A stretch of 64,000 bases of DNA, from assembly GCA_903875575.1 (NCBI GenBank), contig CAIQWJ010000065.1, forward strand, positions 41,806 to 105,805. Reading direction: 5' to 3'. Shown here in pieces: positions 1 to 8,566 of the stretch (the first letter of the stretch is position 1; the number at the start of each line of letters is the position of its first letter). The position numbers and the translations under genes were made by a program. Source of the DNA: an uncultured Acidobacteriia bacterium (GTDB lineage Bacteria; Acidobacteriota; Terriglobia; Bryobacterales; Bryobacteraceae). The notes below the pieces were generated by a model. It saw only the letters and a list, made by a program, of their open reading frames with translations. It was not told where the DNA came from and did not search any database.

Positions 1-25
1 AGTAGTGTTTCGGAAGTGAGAGACA

Positions 26-820
26 TTAGAATTGAGAAGACGGCTTTCGCGGAAACCACGGAATGAACATGCTGGTGGTTTGCTGGTAGCGCCGGTACGC
101 GTCGCCCTTTGTACGTAGCGCTTGTGCTTCGGTGGCGGGAATACCCGTGACCCGAAGCAGAAAGTAGAGGATCATCGCGGGCGAGAGCAGCCCGATCCAC
201 CCCCACGGCGAGGCCAGTGCAAACACGGCATACGCGATCCAGATGAGCGATTCGAAGAAGTAGTTCGGATGCCGGGAATAGTTCCACAGCCCGATATCAC
301 AAAGCCGCCCGCGGTTCGCAGGATTTTGCTTGAAACTGTGAAGTTGCATATCTGCGGCAACTTCACCGCAGATTGCCACCAGCCACAACGCCCCGCCCAC
401 GTACTCCAGCGGGGAAAGCCCGGGTGCGGGATTGATTGCGCTGAATAGAAACGGGCCGGAGAGCGCCACGCACAGCACCGCCTGGAACTCGAAGAACGCC
501 AGGAACTTCAGCGGGATCTTCGTCTTCCACTGGCGGCGAAGTTCCTGATAACGGCCTTCTTCCGGATGACCGATCACCCGCGTCAGCAACAGGTAAAGAC
601 CCAGCCTGAGGCCCCATACGGACGCCATTCCCGCCATCAGCCACGCGCGCGTGGAATCTCCGTGCCCCGCTGCGGCAAAAAGCACAGCCAGAATCACAAG
701 CCCGCCCGCCCAGCCCGCGTCCACAATCGCGGCGTTCTTCATGGGAAGGTGCAGGCACCACAGCAGCAACATGAGCGCCGCAACACTCCCTGTCCCCAGC
801 AACAGCAGATGGACAATCAT
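26..820 (-). CDS. DUF1295 family membrane protein (steroid 5-alpha-reductase-like)
   Basis: A 264-aa multi-pass membrane protein. The C-terminal part carries the DUF1295/steroid-reductase-like signature: NRGRLCDIGLWNYSRHPNYF, followed by hydrophobic helices and a GDAYRRYQ-type tail. The family belongs to the ICMT/5-alpha-reductase fold, whose members reduce or methylate lipidic substrates using NADPH or SAM; the substrate here is unknown. I chose the ATG at 818-820 because it overlaps the upstream stop as ATGA. The longer reading to 1147 only shadows the DUF2062 gene. It is the last gene of a leftward operon headed by a CarH-like regulator, which fits a role in the divergent lipid-modification cluster (inference). 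Confidence 0.82.
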   Translation of the reverse strand: MIVHLLLLGTGSVAALMLLLWCLHLPMKNAAIVDAGWAGGLVILAVLFAAAGHGDSTRAWLMAGMASVWGLRLGLYLLLTRVIGHPEEGRYQELRRQWKTKIPLKFLAFFEFQAVLCVALSGPFLFSAINPAPGLSPLEYVGGALWLVAICGEVAADMQLHSFKQNPANRGRLCDIGLWNYSRHPNYFFESLIWIAYAVFALASPWGWIGLLSPAMILYFLLRVTGIPATEAQALRTKGDAYRRYQQTTSMFIPWFPRKPSSQF

Positions 821-1305
821 TGTGCAACCTCGCGCCGCGCAGCCAGACCGCGCACCGGAACCAGCAGAATCCGATAAATCGGAAACACCGCCAGTCCCAC
901 AAAAACCGCCCAAACCGCAAGCGCGTGCATGGTCGCAGACCACAAAGTCACGACGGCATTCCACATGTTGGCCTCCACAAGCCTCCGAATAAGTTCCAGC
1001 GTAATGCGACTCTCGGCAGCCCCGAACGCCCTCTCCCCGGCACGGATGAACGGCACCAGAAGCGCCAGTTGGAGCGGTGACATCAGATAATTCACAATCT
1101 GGATGGCCGCCGGATTCAACCGCAGAACAAATGCGGCAATCACGCACAGAATCGTAGTGGAGCCAATCATCGGTGCCACTCCCAGCGTGATCCCGAGTGC
1201 CATTCCCAGCGCAATCTTCTCTGGCGTTACCCCCTGGCGAAGCAGCGCCAGAACAGGCTCGACGATTCTCTTACGCCAGAAGCCAGCCTCCGCGGACGAG
1301 TCCAT
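817..1305 (-). CDS. DUF2062 membrane protein
   Basis: A 162-aa protein with three to four hydrophobic segments and the DUF2062 hallmark stretch GMALGITLGVAPMIGSTT near residues 34-51, followed by RLNPAAIQIVNYLMSPLQLA. The biochemical role of DUF2062 is unknown. The start at 1305 is inferred: it overlaps the upstream stop by one base (TGATG). A longer reading to 1404 would run deep into the upstream gene. It overlaps the downstream DUF1295 gene by 4 bp, so the three membrane proteins are probably translationally coupled. Confidence 0.78.
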   Translation of the reverse strand: MDSSAEAGFWRKRIVEPVLALLRQGVTPEKIALGMALGITLGVAPMIGSTTILCVIAAFVLRLNPAAIQIVNYLMSPLQLALLVPFIRAGERAFGAAESRITLELIRRLVEANMWNAVVTLWSATMHALAVWAVFVGLAVFPIYRILLVPVRGLAARREVAQ

Positions 1306-1637
1306 CACGCCCGCCGCCACAGGATAGTTTCCACGCTCTCTGATGCCGGAAGCCGAAGCAATTCGCGGAGAATATACGCCGACATCGCAATGTTTCCGAG
1401 GCACATGATCAGGATGAACCAGATGATTCGCCCGGCGATCCCCCTCTCCTTATAAGCGACCCAGACATAAACGGTGATGAAACCGCCATAGGCATCGTAG
1501 AGCGTCGCCACAGCCCACGGATTGGCCGAAAAGCCGCGCCAGGAATCCCACAAACTGACCTGCAGACTGGTGCGCACAGTCGCTACCACCATCCACACAA
1601 AGATAAAGCCGAACAGCACCTTCAGACCAGTTCTCAT
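1305..1637 (-). CDS. DUF1475-like small membrane protein
   Basis: A 110-aa protein with an N-terminal helix (residues 5-25), a central pair of helices (about 45-62 and 70-90) and the segment PWAVATLYDAYGGFITVYVW, which resembles the DUF1475 family. No function is known for the family. Its ATG overlaps the stop of the CarH-like regulator gene by 4 bp (1634-1637), so it is almost certainly cotranscribed with it. The family assignment is from memory of the pattern and is moderately secure. Confidence 0.7.
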   Translation of the reverse strand: MRTGLKVLFGFIFVWMVVATVRTSLQVSLWDSWRGFSANPWAVATLYDAYGGFITVYVWVAYKERGIAGRIIWFILIMCLGNIAMSAYILRELLRLPASESVETILWRRA

Positions 1638-2551
1638 TCTGTACCCCTTTGCCGCGACTCTGCCAGAAGACGCTCCAGTTCGCGTAAATTCTCTACGTAA
1701 ACGGAATCCTGCCGATTCGCCTTACTCATTGCCACAAGCGCTCCGGTACCGCCAAACCAAAGTTCCATGCCTTGCGGCATTCCCGCCGCAACCTCACGGA
1801 CAGTTTCCACCGCAATAGCTGATGGCTCCGGCGTTGTCATGCCGAGGAGCAGTATCCGTGGCGAAAAACGCTGCACTGCAAAAAGAATTTCCGCCGCAGG
1901 AAGATTCGGCCCCAGGCACGCAACCTGATACCCCGCGGTGCCCGCGATCACGGAGGCAGACAGAATCCCCAAATCATGGAGTTCCCCCGCCGGAGTGGTA
2001 GCCAGAAATCGCGGTTGATCTTCAGCCGCTCGGTGCAGGCGAGTCATTGCGCCTAACAGATTGCGAACGCTTTCGGTGGCAAGGTGCTCCTGCGCCGCGT
2101 GCAGCGTCCCGGCGTGCCACCTCTCTCCCACCTCACGCATGAATGGCAGGGCGACCTGGTGGACAAACTCGCTCGTCGTGAGCAGGGTCGCCAAACGACC
2201 CAACTCCAGATTCAACCGCCCGCCATCAAATGATTCAAGCGCCATCATTGCAGGATCGAAACCCGCAGGAGATACGGGCCGCGCCAACCTTGGAGGTTCC
2301 ACCGGTGCACGTCGATCAGCCAGCATCTTCAACTCCACGTCAGGAAGGGCGCTGGCCTCGCCGATGGAATAGCCGGTCCGCAGAGCTTGCTGAAGGTCCA
2401 GCAGACGCTGCACGTCGGTATCACTGTACGCTCGCCCGCGCCCGGCTCGGCTTGGCGTGACCGCCTTATATCGGCGCTCCCAGGCTCTCAGAGTGTCTAC
2501 GCTGAGGCCGGTCATGCGGGCAACCACGCGAATTGGATATTGCTGCGACAT
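1634..2551 (-). CDS. carH: CarH/LitR-type MerR regulator with B12-binding photosensory domain
   Basis: A 305-aa regulator. Residues 5-75 form a MerR winged helix (IRVVARMTGLSVDTLRAWERRY). A helical cap follows with W145, then nine residues, then E155-H156: the Wx9EH motif that shields adenosylcobalamin in CarH photoreceptors. The Rossmann B12 domain contains E190-L-H192-D-L-G195, with H192 at the place of the lower cobalt ligand. In known CarH/LitR proteins the AdoCbl-bound tetramer represses in the dark and light breaks it apart. It sits divergent to a lipid-modification operon and heads its own operon, so it likely controls both directions. Light response is inferred from the motifs. A predicted promoter lies only a few bases upstream of its ATG. 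Confidence 0.88.
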   Translation of the reverse strand: MSQQYPIRVVARMTGLSVDTLRAWERRYKAVTPSRAGRGRAYSDTDVQRLLDLQQALRTGYSIGEASALPDVELKMLADRRAPVEPPRLARPVSPAGFDPAMMALESFDGGRLNLELGRLATLLTTSEFVHQVALPFMREVGERWHAGTLHAAQEHLATESVRNLLGAMTRLHRAAEDQPRFLATTPAGELHDLGILSASVIAGTAGYQVACLGPNLPAAEILFAVQRFSPRILLLGMTTPEPSAIAVETVREVAAGMPQGMELWFGGTGALVAMSKANRQDSVYVENLRELERLLAESRQRGTE

Positions 2552-2565
2552 GCCGGTGCACCACC

Positions 2566-2594
2566 AGCGTAGCGCGCGCCGTGCCTGCCGTCAA
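2566..2594 (-). promoter_or_regulatory. Predicted promoter of carH operon
   Basis: On the minus strand TTGACG (2594-2589) is followed, after exactly 17 bp, by TACGCT (2571-2566). Transcription would begin around 2559, leaving under 10 nt before the ATG at 2551, so the message may be nearly leaderless. Confidence 0.5.
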
Positions 2595-2603
2595 GTCTTT
2601 GTC

Positions 2604-2624
2604 CATGACAATCGCTTGACATAT
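2604..2624 (+). promoter_or_regulatory. Putative CarH operator: 11-bp direct repeat over the -35 element
   Basis: TGACA occurs at 2606-2610 and again at 2617-2621, exactly 11 bp apart, in the contexts CATGACAATCG and CTTGACATATA. CarH tetramers are known to bind direct repeats of 11 bp that overlap the -35 hexamer. The second copy here is the TTGACA of the desaturase promoter, so binding would block it. Assignment as operator is inference from spacing, position and the adjacent regulator. Confidence 0.45.
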
Positions 2625-2644
2625 ACAGAATTCCCTTCTAAACT
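2616..2644 (+). promoter_or_regulatory. Predicted promoter of desaturase-CFA operon
   Basis: A consensus -35 TTGACA (2616-2621), a 17-bp spacer and a -10-like TAAACT (2639-2644). The ATG at 2651 lies only 7 bp downstream, so the transcript would be leaderless or nearly so. Confidence 0.55.
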
Positions 2645-2650
2645 ACACCT

Positions 2651-3487
2651 ATGGGCAGAAATGCGACATCCCGTACAGGTGAATACCGGTTTGGCGCAGT
2701 TTTCGGATTTATCTTTCTGCACCTGTCCGCTCTTGGCGTGTTTCTCCTGCCGTTCTCCCCTCGTCTGGTGCTTTGGCTTGCGGCAACCTACAGCCTGAGG
2801 ATGTTCGCTGTAACCGCCGGATACCACCGCTACTTCAGCCATCGCAGTTACAAGATGGGCAGGGCCGCCCAGTTCGTCATGGCGTTTCTCGCCCAATCAT
2901 CAGCCCAGAAAGGCGTTCTCTGGTGGGCAGCTCAGCACAGGGACCACCACCGTCATTCCGACAATGAGGACGACGTCCACTCCCCAGTCCAGCAGGGTTT
3001 CTGGTGGTCACACGTGGGCTGGGTCCTGTCCAATAAGCACGATTCCTACGATCCGAAGCGTGTGGCGGACTTTGGGAAATACCCGGAACTTCGCTGGCTG
3101 GACCGTTACCACTGGATTCCGACCACAATCTTCGCGGCGGTAGTCCTGGCCGCTGGCGGGTGGCCAGCCTTTGTCTGGGGCTACGTACTTTCAACCGTCG
3201 TCCTGTACCATTGCACTTTTTCCATCAACTCGCTCGCACATCTCTTCGGAACGCGGCGTTTTAACACCCCGGACGATAGCCGAAACAACTGGTGGCTCGC
3301 ATTGATTACATTCGGAGAAGGCTGGCACAACAATCACCACTTTGTGATGGCCAGTTGCCGGCAGGGCTACCGTTGGTGGGAGATCGACATCACGTACGCC
3401 ATCCTGAAACTCCTCAGCATCACCGGCATCGTGCGGGAGTTGCGGCCTTTTCGAATTCCCCGGCACCTTGCGCAGGAGGCTGCCTAA
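2651..3487 (+). CDS. Acyl-CoA/fatty acid desaturase (delta-9 type)
   Basis: A 278-aa integral membrane di-iron desaturase. The three histidine boxes are intact: H59RYFSH64, H96RDHH100 and H226NNHH230 (preceded by EGW). Hydrophobic helices lie at about 14-35, 38-55, 157-187. Such enzymes introduce a cis double bond into acyl chains, using O2 and an electron donor not encoded here. It is the first gene of a rightward operon with an FAD oxidoreductase, a DUF1365 protein and a CFA-like methyltransferase, which could use the new double bond as substrate. There is no clear Shine-Dalgarno, in line with a leaderless message. Confidence 0.9.
   Translation: MGRNATSRTGEYRFGAVFGFIFLHLSALGVFLLPFSPRLVLWLAATYSLRMFAVTAGYHRYFSHRSYKMGRAAQFVMAFLAQSSAQKGVLWWAAQHRDHHRHSDNEDDVHSPVQQGFWWSHVGWVLSNKHDSYDPKRVADFGKYPELRWLDRYHWIPTTIFAAVVLAAGGWPAFVWGYVLSTVVLYHCTFSINSLAHLFGTRRFNTPDDSRNNWWLALITFGEGWHNNHHFVMASCRQGYRWWEIDITYAILKLLSITGIVRELRPFRIPRHLAQEAA
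3474..3479 (+). promoter_or_regulatory. Strong RBS selecting a TTG start
   Basis: AGGAGG inside the last codons of the desaturase gene sits 9 nt before the TTG at 3489, which fits the Rossmann N-terminus of the next protein. An earlier TTG at 3468 would precede this RBS and is unlikely to be used. Confidence 0.6.
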
Positions 3488-3488
3488 A

Positions 3489-4736
3489 TTGCGGATCGCG
3501 GTCATCGGCAGCGGCATTTCCGGTCTCGCCGCCGCGTACTACCTGAGTCGCGCACATGAAGTCACTGTCTTCGAAAGCGCTTCACGCACAGGTGGCCACA
3601 CGCACACCGTCACGGTCGATTCGAGCGAAGGGCCTCTGTCAGTCGACATGGGCTTTATCGTGCACAATGACCGCACTTATCCAAATCTGATGCGACTGTT
3701 TGCCGAACTGGGCGTTCGCACGCAACCGAGCGACATGTCGTTCAGCGTCTTCAGCCGCGAAACCGGTTTTGAGTATTCGAGCCGCGGCCTGACCGGCTTT
3801 TTCGCGCAACGCGGCAATCTTCTGCGCAGAGAACACTACCGGCTGCTGCGCGAGATCCTGAGATTCAACCGCGAAGCCCCCCGTTTCCTGACTGAGAAAG
3901 ACAACGAAGAGCTCACCATCGGCGAATACCTGCGGCGAGGCCGGTTTGACGAGGGCTTTGTCCAGCACTATCTGTTTCCCATGGCCTCGGCAGTCTGGTC
4001 CATGCCTGTCGCGGCGATGCATGACTTCCCCGCCCTCACGCTGATTCGTTTCTTCGAAAACCACGGCATGCTGGGAATTGACACTCATCCGCAGTGGAAG
4101 AGCGTGACCGGCGGCAGCCAGAGTTACCTTGGGCCCATCACGGCGCCGTACCGCAATAACATCCGCCTCAATGCGCGCATCACGGGCATCACCCGCCGGT
4201 CAGACGGCGTCACGGTGCATCAGGCAACGGAGCCATCCGAGGACTTTGACGATGCCATTTTTGCCTGCCACGGGAATCAGGTGCTGCCCTTGCTATTGGA
4301 ACCCACCGCCACGGAACGAGAAGTTCTTGCCGGTTTTACAACCAGCAAAAATGAGGCATGCCTGCATAGCGACGAGAATCTCCTGCCCACCCGTCGGAAC
4401 GCGCGCGCTTCCTGGAATTACCTTCTGCCGCCCCATCCGCAGTCCGGCGCGACGCTGACTTATCACATGAATCGGCTGCAGTCTCTTCCGGCCCGCGAGA
4501 ACTACTGCGTCACGTTGAACGCCAACAGCTTCATTGACCCGGCCAAAGTCATTCGGCAGATGACGTTTCACCATCCGGTCTACAACGCCGCCGCCATTCG
4601 CGCGCAACAGCGCTGGGCTGAAATCAGCGGGCACAATCGGACGCACTTTTGCGGCGCGTACTGGTTCTACGGTTTTCATGAAGACGGCCTCAATTCGGCA
4701 ATCCGTGTGGCACAGTCCCTGGGGGTCACGCCGTGA
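3489..4736 (+). CDS. FAD-dependent oxidoreductase (amine-oxidase-like, fatty-acid modification cluster)
   Basis: A 415-aa flavoprotein starting with the dinucleotide-binding fold MRIAVIGSGISGLAAAYYLS (G7-x-G9-x2-G12), an acidic residue ending strand 2 (TVFESA), and a C-terminal FAD motif near FYGFHEDGLNSAIRVAQSL. It belongs to the NAD(P)/FAD family that is regularly found next to DUF1365 and CFA-like genes and has been tied to light-induced lipid changes. The exact reaction is not shown by sequence; desaturation or oxidation of a methylated acyl chain is possible. The TTG start lies 1 nt after the desaturase stop. Its end overlaps the next gene (GTGA). Confidence 0.83.
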   Translation: MRIAVIGSGISGLAAAYYLSRAHEVTVFESASRTGGHTHTVTVDSSEGPLSVDMGFIVHNDRTYPNLMRLFAELGVRTQPSDMSFSVFSRETGFEYSSRGLTGFFAQRGNLLRREHYRLLREILRFNREAPRFLTEKDNEELTIGEYLRRGRFDEGFVQHYLFPMASAVWSMPVAAMHDFPALTLIRFFENHGMLGIDTHPQWKSVTGGSQSYLGPITAPYRNNIRLNARITGITRRSDGVTVHQATEPSEDFDDAIFACHGNQVLPLLLEPTATEREVLAGFTTSKNEACLHSDENLLPTRRNARASWNYLLPPHPQSGATLTYHMNRLQSLPARENYCVTLNANSFIDPAKVIRQMTFHHPVYNAAAIRAQQRWAEISGHNRTHFCGAYWFYGFHEDGLNSAIRVAQSLGVTP

Positions 4737-5506
4737 CTTCCGCCATTTACACGGGAACGCTGCGCCACCGCCGGTTCAAGCCGGTCAGCCATGAATTCAC
4801 GTATCCGGTCTTCATGACGTTTCTCGATATCGACCGCATTCCGGAACTCATGGACGTTTCACCCGTTTCGAGTTACGAAAGCTGGAACTGGGCCAGTTTT
4901 GCCGAGAGGGATCACTTGGGCGATCCGTCCCTCTCTCTGCGGGAACGCATCGCGGCGGATGCCATGCGGGCGGGCGTACCTTTCGCCGATGGTCCGATAT
5001 TTCTCCTGACCAACCTTCGCTATCTCGGCTACACATTTAACCCGATATCTCTGTTCTACTGCTATCGAAAGACCGGAGAACTGCAGTCGGTACTCGCGGA
5101 GGTCAACAACACTTTTGGGGAGTCGCGGAACTACTGGCTCTCGCCCGCAAACCAGTTGCCCGCCGCCAATTCCCTGCATTATCGGTGTCCGAAGACAATG
5201 CACGTATCGCCGTTCATGCCGATGGAACTGGATTACGATTTCATTCTCACGCCGCCGGCCGAGTCGCTGGTCGCGCACATGAACACGCTCGACAACGGCA
5301 CGGTAAATCTCGACGCAACGCTCACGCTTGAGCGGCACGAGTGGTCCGCGAACGCACTGCACCGTGCGCTGATATCGCATCCGTGGATGACCGCAAAAGT
5401 GATAACATCCATCCATTGGCAGGCATTGCGTCTGTATCTGCGTAAGGTTCCGGTCTTCACGCACCCGGATCGCCGCGTACCACTTCCGAAAGGGGCCTCA
5501 CAATGA
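4733..5506 (+). CDS. DUF1365 family protein
   Basis: A 257-aa protein with the DUF1365 pattern: the opening AIYTGTLRHRRFKPVSHEFT, the central YLGYTFNPISLFYCY, and AEVNNTFGESRNYW. The molecular function is unknown, but it is a constant partner of the FAD oxidoreductase and CFA-like methyltransferase in many bacteria. The GTG start overlaps the upstream stop by 4 bp and its stop overlaps the next ATG by 4 bp, so translation is coupled through the operon. No membrane anchor is obvious. Confidence 0.85.
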   Translation: MTSAIYTGTLRHRRFKPVSHEFTYPVFMTFLDIDRIPELMDVSPVSSYESWNWASFAERDHLGDPSLSLRERIAADAMRAGVPFADGPIFLLTNLRYLGYTFNPISLFYCYRKTGELQSVLAEVNNTFGESRNYWLSPANQLPAANSLHYRCPKTMHVSPFMPMELDYDFILTPPAESLVAHMNTLDNGTVNLDATLTLERHEWSANALHRALISHPWMTAKVITSIHWQALRLYLRKVPVFTHPDRRVPLPKGASQ

Positions 5507-6795
5507 TCTCTCACCAGTTCGCTCAGACGCCGTTCTTCCGCGCCATGCGCGCCATACGGGAAGGTCATCTCGAGATCATCTCAGATGGGCACCGCCAGTA
5601 CTTCGGCGATTCCGCGGCAACCCTTAGGGCTACCGTGCAGGTACACAATCCCCGCTTCTTCCGCCGTGCGCTGCTGCAGGGAGACATCGGCATTGGCGAA
5701 GCATATATGGATGGCGACTGGACGTCACCGGACGTCACGTCCGTCATCCGGCTCGCCGTACGCAACTTAACCGCGATAGAATCGTCGAACTCCTGGTTTT
5801 CCGCCCTGAGCCGCGCAACAGATGCCTTCCGCCATACGCGCCGCGCGAATACCATCGCAGGCAGCAAGCGAAACATCAGCGATCACTACGACCTGAACAA
5901 CGACTTTTTCCGGCTGTTCCTCGATTCCCGCATGGTTTACTCCTGCGCCTGGTATGAGAGTGCGGACGACACGCTGGAAACCGCGCAGTACCAAAAGCTC
6001 GACCGCGCCTGCCGGAAGCTCCAGTTACAACCCACCGACCATCTTCTGGAGATTGGCACGGGCTGGGGCGCGATGGCAATCCACGCGGCCAGCCATTACG
6101 GCTGCCGCGTGACCACAACAACCATCAGTCGTGAGCAGTTCGAATACGCAAAAGAGCAGATTGCACGGGCCGGACTCAGCAGTCAGATTGAATTGCTGCT
6201 GGTCGACTATCGGAATCTGCGCGGCCAATACGACAAACTGGTCAGCATCGAAATGTTTGAGGCCGTCGGTTTCGAATTCTACGATACGTTCTTCGGAGCG
6301 TGCGATCGGCTCCTGACAAAGGACGGCACGATGCTCCTGCAGGCAATCACGATGAACGACCGCAAATTCCCGGTATACCGAAAACGCGCGGACTGGATCC
6401 AGAAGTATATCTTTCCCGGTTCGGAACTTGCCTCCATAAGCGGAGTCTGCGCATCACTGGCCCGCGCCACAACTTTATCTCTTTTCAATGCCGAAGACAT
6501 GGGGACGCACTACGCCAGAACACTTGCAGCATGGCGAGAACGCTTCCACGATGCGCTTCCTTCAGTAAAGGCACTCGGTTTCAACGACCGGTTCATCCGC
6601 ATGTGGGATTTCTACCTCGCTTACTGCGAGGGCGCGTTTCTGGAGCGCCACATCAGCGACGTCCAGTTTCTGCTCACGAAGAGCTATTCGCAGAAAAACC
6701 TGCTGAACGAGCCGTGGGATGCTATTCCGGCACCGCGGTCCGAACCGGCAGATCCCGCTGTTACGCTTTACGCGCAACCCAGAGCAACAGGCTGA
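5503..6795 (+). CDS. Cyclopropane-fatty-acyl-phospholipid synthase-like SAM methyltransferase
   Basis: A 430-aa class I methyltransferase of the CFA/mycolic-acid cyclopropanase group. The SAM-binding motif LLEIGTGWGAMA lies near residues 181-192, preceded by the family block ISDHYDLNNDFFRLFLD and MVYSCAWY. These enzymes transfer a methyl from SAM to the double bond of membrane phospholipid acyl chains, making a cyclopropane or a methyl branch. It overlaps the DUF1365 gene by 4 bp. With the desaturase upstream the operon could make a double bond and then modify it. The 3' end overlaps the convergent kinase gene by 35 bp. Confidence 0.88.
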   Translation: MISHQFAQTPFFRAMRAIREGHLEIISDGHRQYFGDSAATLRATVQVHNPRFFRRALLQGDIGIGEAYMDGDWTSPDVTSVIRLAVRNLTAIESSNSWFSALSRATDAFRHTRRANTIAGSKRNISDHYDLNNDFFRLFLDSRMVYSCAWYESADDTLETAQYQKLDRACRKLQLQPTDHLLEIGTGWGAMAIHAASHYGCRVTTTTISREQFEYAKEQIARAGLSSQIELLLVDYRNLRGQYDKLVSIEMFEAVGFEFYDTFFGACDRLLTKDGTMLLQAITMNDRKFPVYRKRADWIQKYIFPGSELASISGVCASLARATTLSLFNAEDMGTHYARTLAAWRERFHDALPSVKALGFNDRFIRMWDFYLAYCEGAFLERHISDVQFLLTKSYSQKNLLNEPWDAIPAPRSEPADPAVTLYAQPRATG

Positions 6796-7729
6796 ACACA
6801 ATGATCGGAATCAGGATCAGCCCGACATAGCCGAGAATTTTCTTGCCGATGCCGGTTTTGCGAACTCTCCAGTCCGTCAGTTCGGCACGTTCCGCCACTC
6901 CCACCTGATCCTGATGCTCCAGATCCTGAATGAATTCGCGTGCCGTGGGATAGCGATTTGACGGATCCCTTTCGAGCGCGCGATAAATGATCTCCTGGAG
7001 CTCAGGTGTGATCGTCGGATCCACTTCACGCGGCGGAATCGGATTATTCAGCAGGCGCTCGTTCATCACGGCAAGCTGGTTCGGGCCTTCGAAGGGCATC
7101 TTGCCCGTGAGCATTTCATACAACATCACGCCCATGGCATAAAGATCAGCCCTTCCGTCGCCGCGCTTCCCTTTGACCTGTTCCGGGGAAATATAGTCCG
7201 GCGTTCCCATCACGTTCGAGAGCTTGGCGAACGTCAGGCGGCGCGACCCTTCATTACCCGCAATGCCGAAATCGATGAGCTTAATATTGTCATCGCCATC
7301 CACCATGATGTTCTCCGGCTTGAGATCCCGATGGACCACTCCGTTGGCATGGATGTATTCAAGGGCCCGCAGGACACGAATCGTCAACTGTACGGCCCGA
7401 TCAGTGGGTAACTTGTGGTGCGGCCCCAATAAGCGGCGTAAAAGCTTGCCTTCCACCCATTCGGCCGCCATATAGACCCGGCTGCGCTTCTCATCCTTGA
7501 AGACTTTCATCACGCCGGGGTGATCGAGCTTCTGGCCGATTTCGATCTCTCGCTTGAAGCGATCGAACAGCAGCGGGTCGCATTCCATTTCGGGGTGAGG
7601 CAGCTTGATCGCCACCTGCTTTCCGGTATTCAGATCAATCGCCCGAAATAGAGAGGCCATACCGCTGCGGGCGATGAGCTCGTCAATGCGGTAATGGTCC
7701 AGTTGGTTGCCAACAGTAAGTCCGGTCAT
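6761..7729 (-). CDS. Membrane-anchored Ser/Thr protein kinase
   Basis: A 322-aa Hanks-type kinase. A degenerate Gly loop (ARSGMAS), catalytic K42 (VAIK), E61, H133-R-D135, N140 and D153-F-G are all present. The activation segment ends in GTPDYISPEQ. A C-terminal hydrophobic helix (about 295-318) acts as a tail anchor, and there are no PASTA or other extracellular sensor domains. It lies 36 bp downstream of a PP2C phosphatase gene on the same strand, the usual kinase/phosphatase pair. Substrates are unknown. The gene is convergent with, and overlaps, the CFA-like gene. Confidence 0.92.
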   Translation of the reverse strand: MTGLTVGNQLDHYRIDELIARSGMASLFRAIDLNTGKQVAIKLPHPEMECDPLLFDRFKREIEIGQKLDHPGVMKVFKDEKRSRVYMAAEWVEGKLLRRLLGPHHKLPTDRAVQLTIRVLRALEYIHANGVVHRDLKPENIMVDGDDNIKLIDFGIAGNEGSRRLTFAKLSNVMGTPDYISPEQVKGKRGDGRADLYAMGVMLYEMLTGKMPFEGPNQLAVMNERLLNNPIPPREVDPTITPELQEIIYRALERDPSNRYPTAREFIQDLEHQDQVGVAERAELTDWRVRKTGIGKKILGYVGLILIPIIVFSLLLWVARKA

Positions 7730-7765
7730 GATGAGGTCTTGCGTTTATTGGTGACAATCTCGGGG

Positions 7766-8566
7766 TCACCTGACCTTGTAAGGCCTCCCGCGATACATAC
7801 CCATACGTTCCACGTCGCGAACGCGAATCAGCTGCAGGCTGATGTTGTCGCCACCATCGCGTTCCTTTGCCAACTCAACCAGTTTAGCCGCCGCAGTCTT
7901 AAGGTCCGGATTGAAGGCCACAATATTGGCAATGTCGTCGGGTTTCACGGATCCATAGAGGCCGTCGGAACAAAGCAGAAGCGCGTCACCAGCGTGGACC
8001 TGGTGATCGTCGATCTCGACATTCACGAACAGATCGGCACCAAGGGAGCGGCTGAGAATATGGCGCTTTTCGGACGTCGCTGCCTCTTCCGGCGTGAGAA
8101 TACCCAGGCGCACCTGATCGGCAACCACGGTGTGGTCACGCGTCAACTGGCGCGCAATGCCATGACGGATCAGATAACAGCGGGAATCGCCCACGTGCGC
8201 GATGATGGCGCGGTCGTAACGCAGCGCGCAGGCCACGATGGTGGTGGCCATATTCACACCGCCCGGACTGGCGGCACGACCGGCCTCATAAACATGAACA
8301 TTTGCCTTTTGAACGATACGGGGCAGCGACGCAGTAAGCGCCTCGCCGCGGGGCGCGGCGCGGAAGCCGGCAATGACGGATTCCACAGCAGTCTGCGAAG
8401 CGACTTCGCCGCGCTCGTGCCCGCCGACGCCGTCAGCGACCACGAACAGCCAGCCATGGGTCCGGCTTTCATCGGGAGTCACCGGAACATAGTGTCCGAG
8501 ATAGTCCTCGTTGTGATCGCGGACCACACCGACATCCGTTAAATGGCAATACTCAAGATCCAACAT
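7766..8566 (-). CDS. PP2C-family protein phosphatase
   Basis: A 266-aa soluble PPM phosphatase that would reverse Ser/Thr phosphorylation by the neighbouring kinase. Metal-binding and catalytic motifs are in order: DVGVVRDHNEDY (about 11-22), ADGVGGHERGE, VGDSRCYLI, LLCSDGLYG and DGGDNISLQ at the C-terminus. The length is normal for the single-domain bacterial form. It is the promoter-proximal gene of the two-gene unit. Confidence 0.93.
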   Translation of the reverse strand: MLDLEYCHLTDVGVVRDHNEDYLGHYVPVTPDESRTHGWLFVVADGVGGHERGEVASQTAVESVIAGFRAAPRGEALTASLPRIVQKANVHVYEAGRAASPGGVNMATTIVACALRYDRAIIAHVGDSRCYLIRHGIARQLTRDHTVVADQVRLGILTPEEAATSEKRHILSRSLGADLFVNVEIDDHQVHAGDALLLCSDGLYGSVKPDDIANIVAFNPDLKTAAAKLVELAKERDGGDNISLQLIRVRDVERMGMYRGRPYKVR

